From positions 452,938-516,937 of the forward strand of contig DATCMI010000001.1 of the NCBI GenBank assembly GCA_036563485.1: DNA of 64,000 bases, given 5' to 3'. Source of the stretch: Sphingomicrobium sp. Its GTDB lineage: Bacteria; Pseudomonadota; Alphaproteobacteria; Sphingomonadales; Sphingomonadaceae. Each line of letters opens with the position of its first letter. Within the stretch, counting starts at the first letter, position 1. Shown here piece by piece: positions 16,461-26,995 of the stretch. A program made the translations under genes and the position numbers. The notes under the pieces were generated by a model that worked only from the letters and a program-made list of their open reading frames with translations, was not told where the DNA came from and made no database searches.

Positions 16461-16498
16461 CTAAACGAAAAAGGGCAGCCCCAACGGGGCTGCCCTTT
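16461..16498 (-). terminator. Rho-independent terminator of ftsZ
   Basis: AAAGGGCAGCCCC (16470-16482) pairs perfectly over 13 bp with GGGGCTGCCCTTT (16486-16498), with a 3-nt loop. On the minus strand a run of T (16472-16468) follows the stem. It ends the dcw transcript about 20 nt after the ftsZ stop. Confidence 0.88.
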
Positions 16499-16520
16499 CG
16501 TCGTGCGCTTGGTGCGCTTG

Positions 16521-17861
16521 TTACTGGTTGTTCTGGCGGTTGAGGAACCGAGGAATGTCGAACGGATCCGAGCGGCTGTTCGCCTCCTCGTCCTCGATCT
16601 GCGCCTTGGGCGCGCCGCGAGCGATGTTGGACATGCGCTCGAACAACGTGCCGCCACCCGTCGCGGTCGGCTGCGGCGCTTCATCCTCGTCTTCCGGCGG
16701 AGCGATCGGCGGCGCGCCGACCGGGCTGGTCAGGATGTCGTCGGAGCCGAGCAGGAGTTCGTCGTCGCCATCGTCGGCGTCGCTCACCATCTCCGGGGCT
16801 TCCGGAGCCGCTTCGGCCGCCGGAGCGGCTGCGGGCGCCGGCTGCTGGCGGGTCGGGAAGGTGAACACCTTGGCCGGGGCGGGCTGAGCGCCGGCTTCGG
16901 CCTCGATCCCGGTCGCGACGACCGACACGCGGATCTTGCCGCCGAGGTCGTTGTTGAACGCCGAGCCCCAGATGATGTTGGCATCGGGGTCGACCAGTTC
17001 CTTGATGTGGCTGGCGGCCTCGTCGACTTCCATGAGGCGCATGTCCTCGCCGCCGGTGATCGAGATGATGACGCCCTTGGCGCCCTTCATGCTGACGCCG
17101 TCGAGCAGCGGGTTCGAAATAGCCTTTTCGGCGGCTTCGATGGCGCGATTGTCGCCGTCGGCTTCGCCAGTGCCCATCATCGCCTTGCCCATCTCGCTCA
17201 TCACCGAGCGGACGTCGGCGAAGTCGAGGTTGATGAGGCCCGGCATGACCATCAGGTCGGTAATGCCGCGGACACCCTGCTGAAGCACCTCGTCCGCCAT
17301 TTCGAACGCCTGCTTGAAGGTCGTTTCCGAATTGGCGAGCCGGAACAGGTTTTGGTTCGGGATGACGATCAACGTGTCGACATGCTGCTGAAGCTCGGAA
17401 ATGCCGGCTTCGGCGGAACGGGTGCGGCGTGCGCCTTCGAAAGCGAACGGCTTGGTGACAACACCGACCGTCAGGATACCCTTGTCGCGGGCAGCCTTGG
17501 CGATGACGGCTGCAGCGCCAGTGCCGGTGCCGCCGCCCATGCCGGCGGCGATGAAGCACATGTGCGATCCATCCAGCGCGGCGACGATCTCGTCGATCGA
17601 TTCTTCGGCCGCCGCACGCCCGATCTCGGGCCGAGAGCCGGCGCCGAGGCCCTGCGTAATCTTCAGCCCGAGCTGGATGCGTCGGTCGGCCATCGAGTTG
17701 TTGAGGGCCTGCGCATCGGTGTTCGCAACGACGAAGTCGACGCCCTGGACGTCAGCGTTCATCATGTTTGCGATGGCGTTGCCGCCGGCCCCGCCGACGC
17801 CAATGACGCTGATCCGCGGACGAAGCTCGTCAACTTCCGGACGAATGAAATCGATGCTCAT
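16521..17861 (-). CDS. ftsZ: Cell division GTPase FtsZ
   Basis: 446 residues. The tubulin signature GMGGGTGTG is at 107-115 and the N-terminal nucleotide loop [14 protein letters not shown] at 17-30. A long variable linker rich in Ala, Pro and acidic residues (about 320-430) precedes the C-terminal peptide [12 protein letters not shown] that binds FtsA and other partners. It forms the cytokinetic ring. It is the last gene of the dcw cluster, followed by a terminator and preceded by a 168-nt gap with a cluster of GANTC sites, which suggests its own cell-cycle-controlled promoter. Confidence 0.98.
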   Translation of the reverse strand: MSIDFIRPEVDELRPRISVIGVGGAGGNAIANMMNADVQGVDFVVANTDAQALNNSMADRRIQLGLKITQGLGAGSRPEIGRAAAEESIDEIVAALDGSHMCFIAAGMGGGTGTGAAAVIAKAARDKGILTVGVVTKPFAFEGARRTRSAEAGISELQQHVDTLIVIPNQNLFRLANSETTFKQAFEMADEVLQQGVRGITDLMVMPGLINLDFADVRSVMSEMGKAMMGTGEADGDNRAIEAAEKAISNPLLDGVSMKGAKGVIISITGGEDMRLMEVDEAASHIKELVDPDANIIWGSAFNNDLGGKIRVSVVATGIEAEAGAQPAPAKVFTFPTRQQPAPAAAPAAEAAPEAPEMVSDADDGDDELLLGSDDILTSPVGAPPIAPPEDEDEAPQPTATGGGTLFERMSNIARGAPKAQIEDEEANSRSDPFDIPRFLNRQNNQ

Positions 17862-17906
17862 GATCTAAAATCCCCCCAAAGCGCCAACGCGTTGAGCCTC
17901 CACGAG

Positions 17907-17993
17907 GAATCTTTGAATCATTGCGAGTCGCAAGCCAAGCGAAAAAGTTAACGCGGACCAAAAAAGTGGGGATGAGTGTCGCCCGAAAGACTC
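17907..17993. promoter_or_regulatory. Cluster of four GANTC methylation sites upstream of ftsZ
   Basis: GAATC (17907-17911), GAATC (17915-17919), GAGTC (17925-17929) and GACTC (17989-17993) lie in the 168-nt ftsA-ftsZ gap. GANTC is the CcrM target, and in Caulobacter CcrM methylation is known to control ftsZ. The third site sits inside the palindrome TTGCGAGTCGCAA (17921-17933). Confidence 0.6.
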
Positions 17994-18029
17994 ACTTCTC
18001 CGGTAGCGGCTGATCGTCGGCAACTCGCG

Positions 18030-19280
18030 TCAGTAGCCGCCCTTCATCGCTGCGACGAAGCGGCCGAAGAAGCCGGTCGGCGCCCTGGAGCGCGCGATCG
18101 GGCCGATGTCGCGGATGTCGCCGCGGCCGGAGGCAGCGAGGAGCGCGAGGCCGACCAGGGTCGAGAAGGCGGGGCCGCTATGCGCGTCCGGCAAGCCGGT
18201 GATCTGCTTCGGACGCCCGACCCGCACTGCGCGGCCGAGCACGCCCTGCATGTAGTCGGCGACATTCTTGAGCTCCGCGCCGCCGCCGGTCAGCACCACC
18301 TGGCGGCCGACCGGACCGGTGAAGCCGAGGTCCTTCAGCGACTTTTCGATCTCGTTGGTCAGTTCCTCGACCCGCTGTCGGATCACCATCATCAGCTGGG
18401 CGCGGGTGATCTTCGCCGGCTCGACGCCGGGTTCGGCGCCGATCTGCGTCGCTTCGATCATCTCGTGATTGTCGCGCGGGCTCGTCATCGCCGAGCCGTA
18501 GAAGCACTTCAGCCGCTCGGCGTCGCGGCGCTGGACGGCGAACGCGCCGGCGATGTCGTTGGTGATGTCGCGCGCGCCGAGCTGGATCGAGCGCAACCCC
18601 ACAAGCATGCCGCCATAGTGGACGGAGACGTTGGTCACTTCCGCACCCATTTCGACGAGCGCGACGCCGAGCTCCCGCTCCTCATCGCTGAGGCAGGCAA
18701 GCGCCGCGGCGATGGGCGAGGCGACGATGGCTTTGACGCCGAGATGCGCCTGGCGAATCACCGTATCGATGTTGCGCAGCGGCGACGGGTCGGCGGCGAT
18801 GACGTGGATGTCGACGCCGAGCCGGTTGGCATGAAGCCCGATCGGCTGCTGGACGCCCTGAGCGCGGTCGATCGTGTAAAGCGCCGGATGGGCATGAAGC
18901 ACGACCTGCCCGTTGCGGTCGATCGCGCGCTTGCCGGCGTCAAGCAGTTCGTCGACATCGCCTTGTTCGACCGCATGGCCGCCAAGCTCCACCTCGACAT
19001 TGGCGACGTCGCTGACGAGGCCCGGCGCGCCGTAGCTTGCCCAAACATCGTCGACGGTCAGGCCGGACATCCGCTCCGCAAGCTCGACCGCTTCGCGGAC
19101 CGCGAACTCGCTCGCCGCCATGTCGGTGATGTAGCCGCGCTTGACGCCACGGCTCTCGCGTTGGCCGGTGCCGAGCACGGTCGGGCGGCCGTCGTCACCG
19201 ATCCGCGCGATCATCGCGCTGACCTTCGACGAGCCGATGTCGAGCGCGGCGATCAGTTCCTGGTCGTTGGGCTGCGCCAT
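18030..19280 (-). CDS. ftsA: Cell division protein FtsA
   Basis: 416 residues, actin fold: IAALDIGSSKVSAMI at the N-terminus, the inserted 1C/SHS2 region, LVEMGAEVTNVSV in the middle, VVLTGGGAELKNVADYM near the end, and a C-terminal amphipathic membrane anchor (GFFGRFVAAMKGG). It tethers FtsZ to the membrane and recruits later division proteins. The start shares one base with the ftsQ stop. Confidence 0.97.
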   Translation of the reverse strand: MAQPNDQELIAALDIGSSKVSAMIARIGDDGRPTVLGTGQRESRGVKRGYITDMAASEFAVREAVELAERMSGLTVDDVWASYGAPGLVSDVANVEVELGGHAVEQGDVDELLDAGKRAIDRNGQVVLHAHPALYTIDRAQGVQQPIGLHANRLGVDIHVIAADPSPLRNIDTVIRQAHLGVKAIVASPIAAALACLSDEERELGVALVEMGAEVTNVSVHYGGMLVGLRSIQLGARDITNDIAGAFAVQRRDAERLKCFYGSAMTSPRDNHEMIEATQIGAEPGVEPAKITRAQLMMVIRQRVEELTNEIEKSLKDLGFTGPVGRQVVLTGGGAELKNVADYMQGVLGRAVRVGRPKQITGLPDAHSGPAFSTLVGLALLAASGRGDIRDIGPIARSRAPTGFFGRFVAAMKGGY

Positions 19281-20188
19281 CAGCCTTCCTGCGGCGGTTT
19301 GGCCGAGGGCGCCGGCACGGCGCGCGGCAAGCGGACGATCATCTTGCCGGGCACGCGCAAATCGAAGCGGACCACGCCGCGGCCGAGGAGACCGCTCTGC
19401 TTGTCGTTGCGGGCGAATTTCTGGAGAGCGGTGCGCGCGTCGCCATAGCCTTCCGGCAAAGCGACGGTCTCACCGGACTGGAAATTCAGGTCCCAGCGGC
19501 GTCCGCCAACCCAGGTGGCCGAGGCGAGCTGCGGCTTGAGGGTGGGAACATCGGCCATGAGCGTCGCCAGTTCCTGCTCCTGGCGGTTGGCGCCTGGGCC
19601 GATCAGCAGCGGCAGGTCCGGCATCTCATTGACCGGCACGCGGTCGAGCACGATCCCTTCGGCATCGATCAGCGCGAGCTGTCCCTGGTTCTGCCACAGC
19701 GCGGCGGGAGTGCGTTCGACGATGTCGATCACCAAAGTATCGGGAAGACGGCGGAGCACGCGCGCATCCTTGACCCAGCCGAACTGGAGCAGGCGCGCGC
19801 GGATCGCATCGGCATCGACAAGCGCCTGCGACGCCTTTGCATCGCCGGCCTCTTCGGACGCGCGGCGAAGCTCCTCACTGACGACCTGGTCGACCGCGGC
19901 GCGGTCCATGTGCCTGATCCCGACGATCTGATAGCCGCTGACGGTGAACCCGGCGCGGCCGACGGCGGTGCCCGCCGCGCGCTCCGCCTTGGCCGGGATG
20001 TCGAGCGCGACCAGCACCACGAGAGTGATCACGAGCATGAAGGCGCCGAACGCGAAGCCGGCGAGCTTGTTTGCGCGGGCCTGGTCGACCGGCAGTCGCT
20101 TGGCGATCTTCTTGGGCACCGCGACCTTGGTCGACTTGCCCGCCTTGGCGCGGCCACCACCGCCGCGGCGCACGTGCGCGGCGCTCAC
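19280..20188 (-). CDS. ftsQ: Cell division protein FtsQ
   Basis: 302 residues from the GTG at 20188, which overlaps the ddl stop (GTGA). A basic cytoplasmic N-terminus, one membrane helix (about 44-64), then the POTRA domain (FTVSGYQIVGIRHMDRAAV) and the FtsQ domain (RLPDTLVIDIVERTPAALW). It links FtsA/FtsZ to the septal FtsB-L-W-I synthase. The open frame continues upstream of the GTG inside ddl but without similarity. Confidence 0.95.
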   Translation of the reverse strand: MSAAHVRRGGGGRAKAGKSTKVAVPKKIAKRLPVDQARANKLAGFAFGAFMLVITLVVLVALDIPAKAERAAGTAVGRAGFTVSGYQIVGIRHMDRAAVDQVVSEELRRASEEAGDAKASQALVDADAIRARLLQFGWVKDARVLRRLPDTLVIDIVERTPAALWQNQGQLALIDAEGIVLDRVPVNEMPDLPLLIGPGANRQEQELATLMADVPTLKPQLASATWVGGRRWDLNFQSGETVALPEGYGDARTALQKFARNDKQSGLLGRGVVRFDLRVPGKMIVRLPRAVPAPSAKPPQEG

Positions 20189-21111
20189 TGAATGGCCTCT
20201 TCGATCAGGCGCTCGACCAGCTCCCCGTAGCTGATGCCCGTCGCCTTCGCCTGTTCGGGCACCAGGCTGAGCGGGGTCATCCCGGGCTGGGTGTTGACCT
20301 CGAGCAGATAGACGCCAGCCTCGCCCTGTTCCTCGTCCCACCGGAAGTCCGAGCGCGATGCGCCTTTGCAGCCGAGCAACTGATGGGCCTTCAGCGCCAT
20401 GTCCATCATTGATCGCGCGATGTCGTCCGGCACCTCAGCGGGGCAGACATGGACGGTGCGGCCGTCCGTATATTTGTGCTCGTAGTCGTAGAAGCCGCTG
20501 TCGATCTTGAGCTCGGTGACGGCCAGCGGCTCGTCACCGAGCACCGCCACGGTGAGTTCGCGGCCCTTGATGAACGGCTCCGCGAGCAGCTCGTCGAACT
20601 CGTCCCACGGGCCGGGCACGTCGCGGCCGATCGGACTGCCATAATTTCCGTCCTCGGTGACGATGGCGACGCCGACCGACGACCCTTCGTTCACCGGCTT
20701 GAGCACATAGGGCCTGGGCAGCGGATCGCGTTCATGGATGCTTTCGCTGCGCACCATGGTCCCGGCGGGCATGCGCACGCCATTCGGCACAAGGAGCATC
20801 TTGGTCAGCTCCTTGTCGATGGCGATCACCGAGGTCGTGAGGCCGCTATGGGTGTAAGTGATGCCCATCAGGTCCATTAGCCCTTGGACGGTCCCGTCCT
20901 CGCCCGGTGTCCCGTGAAGTGCATTGAAGACGACGTCCGGCTTCAGCTCCGCGAGCCGGCTTGCGACATCGCGGTCCATGTCGAGCTCGGTCACACGCGA
21001 CCAGCCGCGTTCGCGCAGCGCAGCGGCAATCCCCGCGCCGCTGCTGAGCGAGACTTCGCGCTCTTTCGACCAGCCGCCCATCAGGACGACGACATGAAGA
21101 TCCCTGTTCAT
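20185..21111 (-). CDS. ddl: D-alanine--D-alanine ligase
   Basis: 308 residues from the ATG at 21111 (ATGA overlap with murB). ATP-grasp fold: VVLMGGWSKEREVSL at the N-terminus, NALHGTPGEDGTVQG, YVLKPVNEGSSVGV for ATP, and YLLEVNTQPGMTPLSLVP with the Mg-binding residues. It makes the D-Ala-D-Ala for the muropeptide precursor used by MurF. Its position between murB and ftsQ is standard for the cluster. Confidence 0.96.
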   Translation of the reverse strand: MNRDLHVVVLMGGWSKEREVSLSSGAGIAAALRERGWSRVTELDMDRDVASRLAELKPDVVFNALHGTPGEDGTVQGLMDLMGITYTHSGLTTSVIAIDKELTKMLLVPNGVRMPAGTMVRSESIHERDPLPRPYVLKPVNEGSSVGVAIVTEDGNYGSPIGRDVPGPWDEFDELLAEPFIKGRELTVAVLGDEPLAVTELKIDSGFYDYEHKYTDGRTVHVCPAEVPDDIARSMMDMALKAHQLLGCKGASRSDFRWDEEQGEAGVYLLEVNTQPGMTPLSLVPEQAKATGISYGELVERLIEEAIQ

Positions 21112-22004
21112 TCGCGTCCGACCCGCTGAATTTCCCATTCGAGGCTGATGTGGGTTTTCGCCTCGACCCGGCGGCGGACTTCCTCGCCCAGCGCCTCGAT
21201 CTCGGCGCTTGTCGCGCTACCGAGGTTGAGCAGGAAGTTGCAATGCTTTTCCGAGACTTGGGCATCGCCCATGGTCAGGCCGCGGCAACCGGCCGCGTCG
21301 ATCAGCGCCCAGGCCTTGTGGCCGTCGGGGTTTTTGAAGGTCGAGCCGCCGGTGCGGCTGCGCAGCGGTTGGGATTCCTCGCGAGCACGAGCGATCGCGT
21401 CCATCTCGGCGCCGATGGCTTCGGGGTCGCCCGGCGTTCCGCGGAAGGTGGCTTCGACGACGATCGCGCCTTCGGGCACATCGCTGTGGCGGTAGGTGTA
21501 GCCGAACTGCTCGAGCGGCCATTCGACCAGCTCGCCCGATCGCAGCACGAGCTTGGCGGAAGCGAGGATGTCCTTGACCTCGCGGCCATAGGCCCCGCCA
21601 TTCATGCGTACGAAGCCGCCGACGGTCCCGGGAATGCCGCGAAGGAATTCGAGACCTGCGATGCCCGCGTCGCGCGCGGTGGAGCTGACCAGGATCCCGC
21701 TGGCGCCGCCGCCGCAGCGGAGCCTGTGATCGTCGAGTTGCTCGATACGCGCGAACGGCTTGCCGAGGCGAACGACAACGCCTGGCACGCCGCCGTCGCG
21801 AACAATGAGGTTCGAGCCGAGACCGAGCCCCATCACCGGCACTTCAGGGTCAAGCTCGCGGATGAAGGCGACGAGATCATCGACGTCCTTGGGCGCGAAC
21901 AGCCATTCGGCATTGCCGCCGCTCTTGAACCATACCAGGGGCGCGAGGGGAGCGTTCGGCGTAAGCTTCCCGCGCACCGCCGGAATCGTGGCAACGGCGC
22001 TCAT
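21108..22004 (-). CDS. murB: UDP-N-acetylenolpyruvoylglucosamine reductase MurB
   Basis: 298 residues from the ATG at 22004 (ATGA overlap with murC). FAD-binding motifs [16 protein letters not shown] and [18 protein letters not shown], and the substrate loop [20 protein letters not shown], define MurB, which reduces UDP-GlcNAc-enolpyruvate to UDP-MurNAc with NADPH. Length is as expected for the type I enzyme. Confidence 0.96.
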   Translation of the reverse strand: MSAVATIPAVRGKLTPNAPLAPLVWFKSGGNAEWLFAPKDVDDLVAFIRELDPEVPVMGLGLGSNLIVRDGGVPGVVVRLGKPFARIEQLDDHRLRCGGGASGILVSSTARDAGIAGLEFLRGIPGTVGGFVRMNGGAYGREVKDILASAKLVLRSGELVEWPLEQFGYTYRHSDVPEGAIVVEATFRGTPGDPEAIGAEMDAIARAREESQPLRSRTGGSTFKNPDGHKAWALIDAAGCRGLTMGDAQVSEKHCNFLLNLGSATSAEIEALGEEVRRRVEAKTHISLEWEIQRVGRE

Positions 22005-23416
22005 TTTTTCGCCCGCGCGGCGCAGATGCCGTCGGCGATCGCGCTGGCCCATTTGGTGATGTCGCCCGCGCCCATGCAGATGATCATGTCCCCATCAGCC
22101 GCGAGGTCGCGGAGAGCGCCGCACAGGTCCTCGAGATCGTGCACCGCCCGAACCATCCGATGCCCGTGCGCGCGCAGCCCGTCGGCAAGCGCCTGGGCGT
22201 CGACTCCTTCGATCGGCTCTTCGCCGGCCGCGTAAACGGGCGTCACGAAGACGACGTCGGCGTCGTTGAAGGCACTCTGGAACTCATCGATCAGCGACTG
22301 CAGCCGGGTGTAGCGGTGCGGCTGGACGACGGCGATGACCCTGCCCTCCGCGCCCTCCCGCGCCGCGGAAAGCACGGCGCGGATCTCGGTCGGATGGTGC
22401 GCATAATCGTCGATCACGACCGCGCCGTCGACTTCGCCGACCCGCGTGAAGCGGCGCTTCACCCCGTCGAACCGCTCGAACCCGCTGCGGATCTGGTCGT
22501 CGGAAATGCCAAGTTCGAGTGCGACGGCGATTGCCGCCAGGGCATTCTGGACATTGTGCCTGCCGGGGATCGGGACGAACACGTCTTCGATCGCCCGCCG
22601 CTCGCCATTGCGGTCGAGGACCAAGGCATCGAAGCGGCTGCCGCCCGGCACCGGATGAACATTGTCGGCGCGGACGTCGGCCAACGCGGAGAAGCCGTAG
22701 GTAACGATCCGCCGGTCGCGCACGCGGCCAATGATGTTCTGCACTTCGGGATGATCGACGCACAGGACGGCGAGGCCGTAGAAGGGCACATTCTCGACGA
22801 ACTCGACGAATGCGTCCTTCACCGCGTCGAAGCTGCCGTAATGTTCAAGATGTTCGGGATCGATGTTGGTGACGACAGCGATCGTCCCGTCGAGACGAAG
22901 GAAGCTGCCGTCGCTCTCGTCGGCTTCGATCACCCACCAATCGCTTTTGCCGAGCCGCGCGTTGGACCCGTAGCGGTTGATGATGCCGCCGTTGATGACA
23001 GTCGGATCGAGCCCGCCCCCGTCGAGCAGCGCGGCAACCATTGAGGTCGTGGTCGTCTTCCCGTGCGTGCCGGCGACGGCTACCGTCTTCTGCATCCGCA
23101 TCAGCTCAGCGAGCATTTCGGCGCGCTTCACGCGGGGGATGCGGCGCTCGGCAGCCGCCTGCACCTCGGGATTGCTGTCCTTGATCGCCGTCGAGCAGAC
23201 GAGCACCGCGGCATCGCCCAAATTCTCGGCCGATTGGCCGATGCTGACGGGTATGCCGCTCTTGCGGAGCTTCTCGACGACGTAGGATTCGGACGCGTCG
23301 GACCCCTGCACTGTGTAGCCCAGCTGGTGCATCACTTCGGCGATGCCGGACATGCCAATGCCGCCGATGCCGACGAAATGGATCGTTCCGATGTCGGTGC
23401 CCAAAGCCTTCATCAT
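22001..23416 (-). CDS. murC: UDP-N-acetylmuramate--L-alanine ligase MurC
   Basis: 471 residues. [18 protein letters not shown] at the N-terminus, the P-loop [15 protein letters not shown], and [16 protein letters not shown] are characteristic of MurC, which adds the first amino acid to UDP-MurNAc. The start overlaps the murG stop by 4 nt. Two consecutive Met codons allow a start one residue later. Confidence 0.97.
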   Translation of the reverse strand: MMKALGTDIGTIHFVGIGGIGMSGIAEVMHQLGYTVQGSDASESYVVEKLRKSGIPVSIGQSAENLGDAAVLVCSTAIKDSNPEVQAAAERRIPRVKRAEMLAELMRMQKTVAVAGTHGKTTTTSMVAALLDGGGLDPTVINGGIINRYGSNARLGKSDWWVIEADESDGSFLRLDGTIAVVTNIDPEHLEHYGSFDAVKDAFVEFVENVPFYGLAVLCVDHPEVQNIIGRVRDRRIVTYGFSALADVRADNVHPVPGGSRFDALVLDRNGERRAIEDVFVPIPGRHNVQNALAAIAVALELGISDDQIRSGFERFDGVKRRFTRVGEVDGAVVIDDYAHHPTEIRAVLSAAREGAEGRVIAVVQPHRYTRLQSLIDEFQSAFNDADVVFVTPVYAAGEEPIEGVDAQALADGLRAHGHRMVRAVHDLEDLCGALRDLAADGDMIICMGAGDITKWASAIADGICAARAKK

Positions 23417-24573
23417 GCCGGCACGCCTCCGGCCGGCGCGAGGGCGGGCTGTCGCGGCTCGAGAACGGCGCCGACCGGCAGGGGCGACAAGCCGTTGCCG
23501 ACCCGCTCGACGAGATCGGCGAGGTCGCGCGCAGCGTGCGGACGGCCGACCGACAAGGCGCGCGCCGCGGCATTGTTCATCGCTACGGCCTCGGTCGCCA
23601 GCGCCTGGATCTGGCGGGCAAGCACGAAGGGCGTGAAATCCGCTTCCTTGATCGCGCGCGCGCCGCCGGATTTCACCAGCTCGCGCGCGTTGGCGGTCTG
23701 GTGATCGTCGGTGGCTGCGGCGAACGGTATGAGAATCGCGGGCCGCCCCGCCGCGCTCAACTCCGCGACCGTCGATGCGCCGGCGCGGCCGATCACGAGA
23801 TGGGCGTCGCCGATCTTTTCGGCCATGTCTTCGATATAGGTCAGCAGCTCGGCCGGGATCGCAAGCTCCGCATAAGCGGCACGAACCGTCTCGATGTCTT
23901 CAGGACGGCACTGCTGCACGACTTGCAAGCGACGGCGGAGCGCGGGTTCGAGCAGCCCGAGCCCGGCAGGCACGACGCGGCCGAGGATCGTCGCGCCCTG
24001 GCTTCCGCCGGTGACCAGGATCTTCAGCGGCCCGATGTCGTCGAACTGCGGATAAGGCATTTCGCCGAGCCGGATGATTTCCTCGCGCACCGGATTGCCG
24101 ACCAGCACGACCTTCTCCTCGTGGCGGCGCTTCAGGCGGTCGATCTCGTCATAGGCGGTGGCGATTGCCACTGCTTCGCCGGCGAGCAGCCGGTTCACGC
24201 GGCCGAGCACGGCATTCTGCTCGTGAAGGACGGTTGGAATGCCCATCGAGCTGGCGGCAAGCAGCGCCGGAAAGGCCGGATAGCCGCCGAAGCCCACGAC
24301 CACGTCCGGGCGATGCTCGCGGTACAGCCGCTTGGCCTGGCCGCGGCCCTTCACGACCGAGCGCACGGCTTTCAGCAGCCCGATCGGGCCGCCGCCGAGC
24401 CGCCCGGCCGGCAAGATGTGCACCGGCACGTCCTTGAACAGGCCGGGGAAGCGCGCACCGCGCTCGTCCGTGATCAGCAGCACGCCGTGGCCGCGGCTCT
24501 TGAGCTCCGCGGCGAGCGCGTGCGCCGGGATCATGTGGCCGCCGGTTCCTCCAGCCGCCAAAACGAAGTTCAT
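23413..24573 (-). CDS. murG: UDP-GlcNAc:lipid I N-acetylglucosaminyltransferase MurG
   Basis: 386 residues from the ATG at 24573 (ATGA overlap with ftsW). GT-B fold with the N-terminal loop [50 protein letters not shown], and the acceptor-domain motif [20 protein letters not shown]. It is a peripheral inner-membrane enzyme that makes lipid II. Confidence 0.97.
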   Translation of the reverse strand: MNFVLAAGGTGGHMIPAHALAAELKSRGHGVLLITDERGARFPGLFKDVPVHILPAGRLGGGPIGLLKAVRSVVKGRGQAKRLYREHRPDVVVGFGGYPAFPALLAASSMGIPTVLHEQNAVLGRVNRLLAGEAVAIATAYDEIDRLKRRHEEKVVLVGNPVREEIIRLGEMPYPQFDDIGPLKILVTGGSQGATILGRVVPAGLGLLEPALRRRLQVVQQCRPEDIETVRAAYAELAIPAELLTYIEDMAEKIGDAHLVIGRAGASTVAELSAAGRPAILIPFAAATDDHQTANARELVKSGGARAIKEADFTPFVLARQIQALATEAVAMNNAAARALSVGRPHAARDLADLVERVGNGLSPLPVGAVLEPRQPALAPAGGVPA

Positions 24574-25793
24574 GCTGCCAGGCTCTCCCCGCTCCACTTC
24601 ACGACATACGGTGAGCGCGTCAGATAGGGGTTTCGGCGCGTGAAGGCGAGCAGCAAGCCCATGCCGATCGACAGCGCCAGCATCGAGCTGCCGCCGTAGC
24701 TGATGAACGGCAGGGTCATGCCCTTGGACGGCGCCAGCTGCACATTGACCATCATGTTGATCATCGCCTGCAGACCGAACTGGATCGCCAGACCGGCCGC
24801 GGCGAGGATCGCGAACGAGGATTCCTCGTCCAGCAGCTTGATAAGCACGCGAGCGACGATGCCGAGGTAGAGGCAGGCGATCGCGAGGCAGGCGATCAGC
24901 CCGAACTCCTCGCCGATCACCGAGAAGATGTAGTCGGTGTGCGGTTCCGGAAGGCCGAACTTGCGGGTGCCGCCACCGGGGCCCATGCCAAGGAGGCCGC
25001 CGGCTGTCAGCGTCCGCATCGCATTGGCGGTCTGGAAATTGTCGCCTTCACCGAACAGGAACTCGTCGATGCGGGCGGTCGCGACGTCGTAGAAGAAATA
25101 GGCAAGGACCACGCCGACGATGCCGCCGAGGGCCATGAAGATGAGGATGCGCATCGACACGCCGGCCAGCGCCAGCATCGCCACCCACACAGCGCAGAAG
25201 ATGATCGTGCTGCCGAAGTCCGGCTGCTTCATGAGCAGGAAGGCGACGCTCCCGACGATCGCCGCCGAGATCGGGTAGACGGGAAGCGTCTTGTCGCTTC
25301 CCTTCAGGCTGAGCAGCCACGCCATCGCGACGACGAAGAAAGGTTTCAGGAACTCCGACGGTTGAATCTGGCCGACGCCGAACTCGATCCATCTCCGCGC
25401 GCCATTATGCTCCGGCCCGACGATCGGCACGAAGATCAGCAGGACGAAGAAGAAAGCGGCGCCGAACAGGGACATGCGCCGTGCCCGCTCGCGCGGCATC
25501 ATCGAGATGCCGATCATCACCGGAATGCCGATCGCGATCCAGGCGAGCTGCCGCCAGAAATAGTAGAGTTCGGAGAAGCGGACATTGCCCCCCGAATAGC
25601 GGTGAGCGGCGGCGGGCGAGCCGGCGGCGACGGCGATCAGGCCGATGCCGATCAGCACGCTGACGAGCAGCAGCAGGACCTTGTCGATTTCCCAGAACCA
25701 GCGCGCGATCGCACTGGTATCGGAGCGGCCGTAATGGCTCGGGTCCATCAGCGCGGCGCGCGCCTTGATCTTGCCTGAGATGGTGCCGATCAT
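24570..25793 (-). CDS. ftsW: Septal peptidoglycan polymerase FtsW
   Basis: 407 residues, SEDS family with about ten membrane segments. Family motifs include WIEFGVGQIQPSEFLKPFFV, the KQPDFGSTIIF segment, GPGGGTRKFGLPEPHTDYIF and LPFISYGGSSMLAL. FtsW acts with FtsI as the septal transglycosylase/transpeptidase pair. The start overlaps the murD stop by 4 nt. Confidence 0.97.
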   Translation of the reverse strand: MIGTISGKIKARAALMDPSHYGRSDTSAIARWFWEIDKVLLLLVSVLIGIGLIAVAAGSPAAAHRYSGGNVRFSELYYFWRQLAWIAIGIPVMIGISMMPRERARRMSLFGAAFFFVLLIFVPIVGPEHNGARRWIEFGVGQIQPSEFLKPFFVVAMAWLLSLKGSDKTLPVYPISAAIVGSVAFLLMKQPDFGSTIIFCAVWVAMLALAGVSMRILIFMALGGIVGVVLAYFFYDVATARIDEFLFGEGDNFQTANAMRTLTAGGLLGMGPGGGTRKFGLPEPHTDYIFSVIGEEFGLIACLAIACLYLGIVARVLIKLLDEESSFAILAAAGLAIQFGLQAMINMMVNVQLAPSKGMTLPFISYGGSSMLALSIGMGLLLAFTRRNPYLTRSPYVVKWSGESLAA

Positions 25794-26995
25794 AATTCCC
25801 CCACCAGCTGCCTGAACTGGCCCCCCCGGTCTTCAAAGTCGCGGAACTGGTCGAAGCTGGCACAGGCCGGCGACAGCAGCACCGTATCACCGGGCACGGA
25901 ATCCGCAGCAGCCGCAAGCACCGCGTCGGCCAGTTTTCCACAATTTTTCACGGGCATATGCGGGGCGAGCAGCCGCTCGAACAGCTCGGCCGCCTCGCCG
26001 ATTGTATAGGCCGAGCGGACATTGCCGAAGTGCGGTGCGCATTGGTCGAGATTGTCCGTCTTCGCCTGCCCGCCGAGGATCCAGCGAATGCTCGGAAATG
26101 CCGCGAGCGCGGGCGCGGTGGCGGTCGGGTTGGTCGCCTTGCTGTCGTTCACGAACAGCACGCCGTCCTTGTCGCGGACACGCTCCATCCGGTGCGGGAG
26201 CCCGCCGTAGGTGCGCAGGCCCTCTTCGATCTCACCCGCTCCCACGCCCAGCGCCTGACAGACCTCGATTGCCGCCGCAGCATTCTGCGCGTTGTGAGGA
26301 CCCTGCAATGCGGGCCAGTTCCATTGATCGAGGCCGGCGTCGCGTCCGCGCACATGCGTTCCGTTGGACATGGCGAACAGCCGCTCCTTCGAGGCCGCAT
26401 AGGCATCGAAGCTTTCGTACCGGTCGAGATGGTCCGGCGTGATGTTGAGCAGCACCGCCACGTCGCAATCGAGGCTCTGCGTCAGGTCGATCTGGAAACT
26501 CGACAGCTCGAGCACATAAACGCCGCTTTCGGGCAGCGGGTCCTGCGACAGGATCGGCAGGCCGATGTTGCCGCCCATCGTCGTCGGCACGGCCGCGGTC
26601 TTGAGGATGTGGTGGACGAGCGCGGTCGTCGTCGACTTGCCGTTGGTGCCGGTAATCCCGACCACCTTGTGCGAAGGCAGCTCGGGACGGGCGCGGGCGA
26701 AGAGTTCGATGTCACCGATGATTTCGACACCTGTCTCGCGGGCACGCGCCGCGATCGGGTGGCGGTTAAGAGGCAGGCCGGGAGTGACGACAAGGCTGTC
26801 GAACTGCGTCAGGTCGGCTTCGTCGAGGTTGGCCAGTTTCGTGCCGGTTGGCGCCTTCGCCCGCGCCTCCTCCTTGCCGTCCCAGGCGGTGACTTCCGCC
26901 CCGCTGGCAAGTAGTGCCGTGGCCGTCGCCAGGCCGGAGCGGGCAAGGCCGTAGACGGCGTACCGTTTGCCTTCGAATGCCTTGGCCGTGATCAC
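25790..26995 (-). CDS. murD: UDP-N-acetylmuramoylalanine--D-glutamate ligase MurD
   Basis: 401 residues from a GTG that overlaps the mraY stop (GTGA). N-terminal Rossmann-like UDP domain ([17 protein letters not shown]), P-loop [30 protein letters not shown] and [17 protein letters not shown], ending in the usual [17 protein letters not shown]. It adds D-Glu to UDP-MurNAc-L-Ala. Confidence 0.97.
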   Translation of the reverse strand: MITAKAFEGKRYAVYGLARSGLATATALLASGAEVTAWDGKEEARAKAPTGTKLANLDEADLTQFDSLVVTPGLPLNRHPIAARARETGVEIIGDIELFARARPELPSHKVVGITGTNGKSTTTALVHHILKTAAVPTTMGGNIGLPILSQDPLPESGVYVLELSSFQIDLTQSLDCDVAVLLNITPDHLDRYESFDAYAASKERLFAMSNGTHVRGRDAGLDQWNWPALQGPHNAQNAAAAIEVCQALGVGAGEIEEGLRTYGGLPHRMERVRDKDGVLFVNDSKATNPTATAPALAAFPSIRWILGGQAKTDNLDQCAPHFGNVRSAYTIGEAAELFERLLAPHMPVKNCGKLADAVLAAAADSVPGDTVLLSPACASFDQFRDFEDRGGQFRQLVGEL

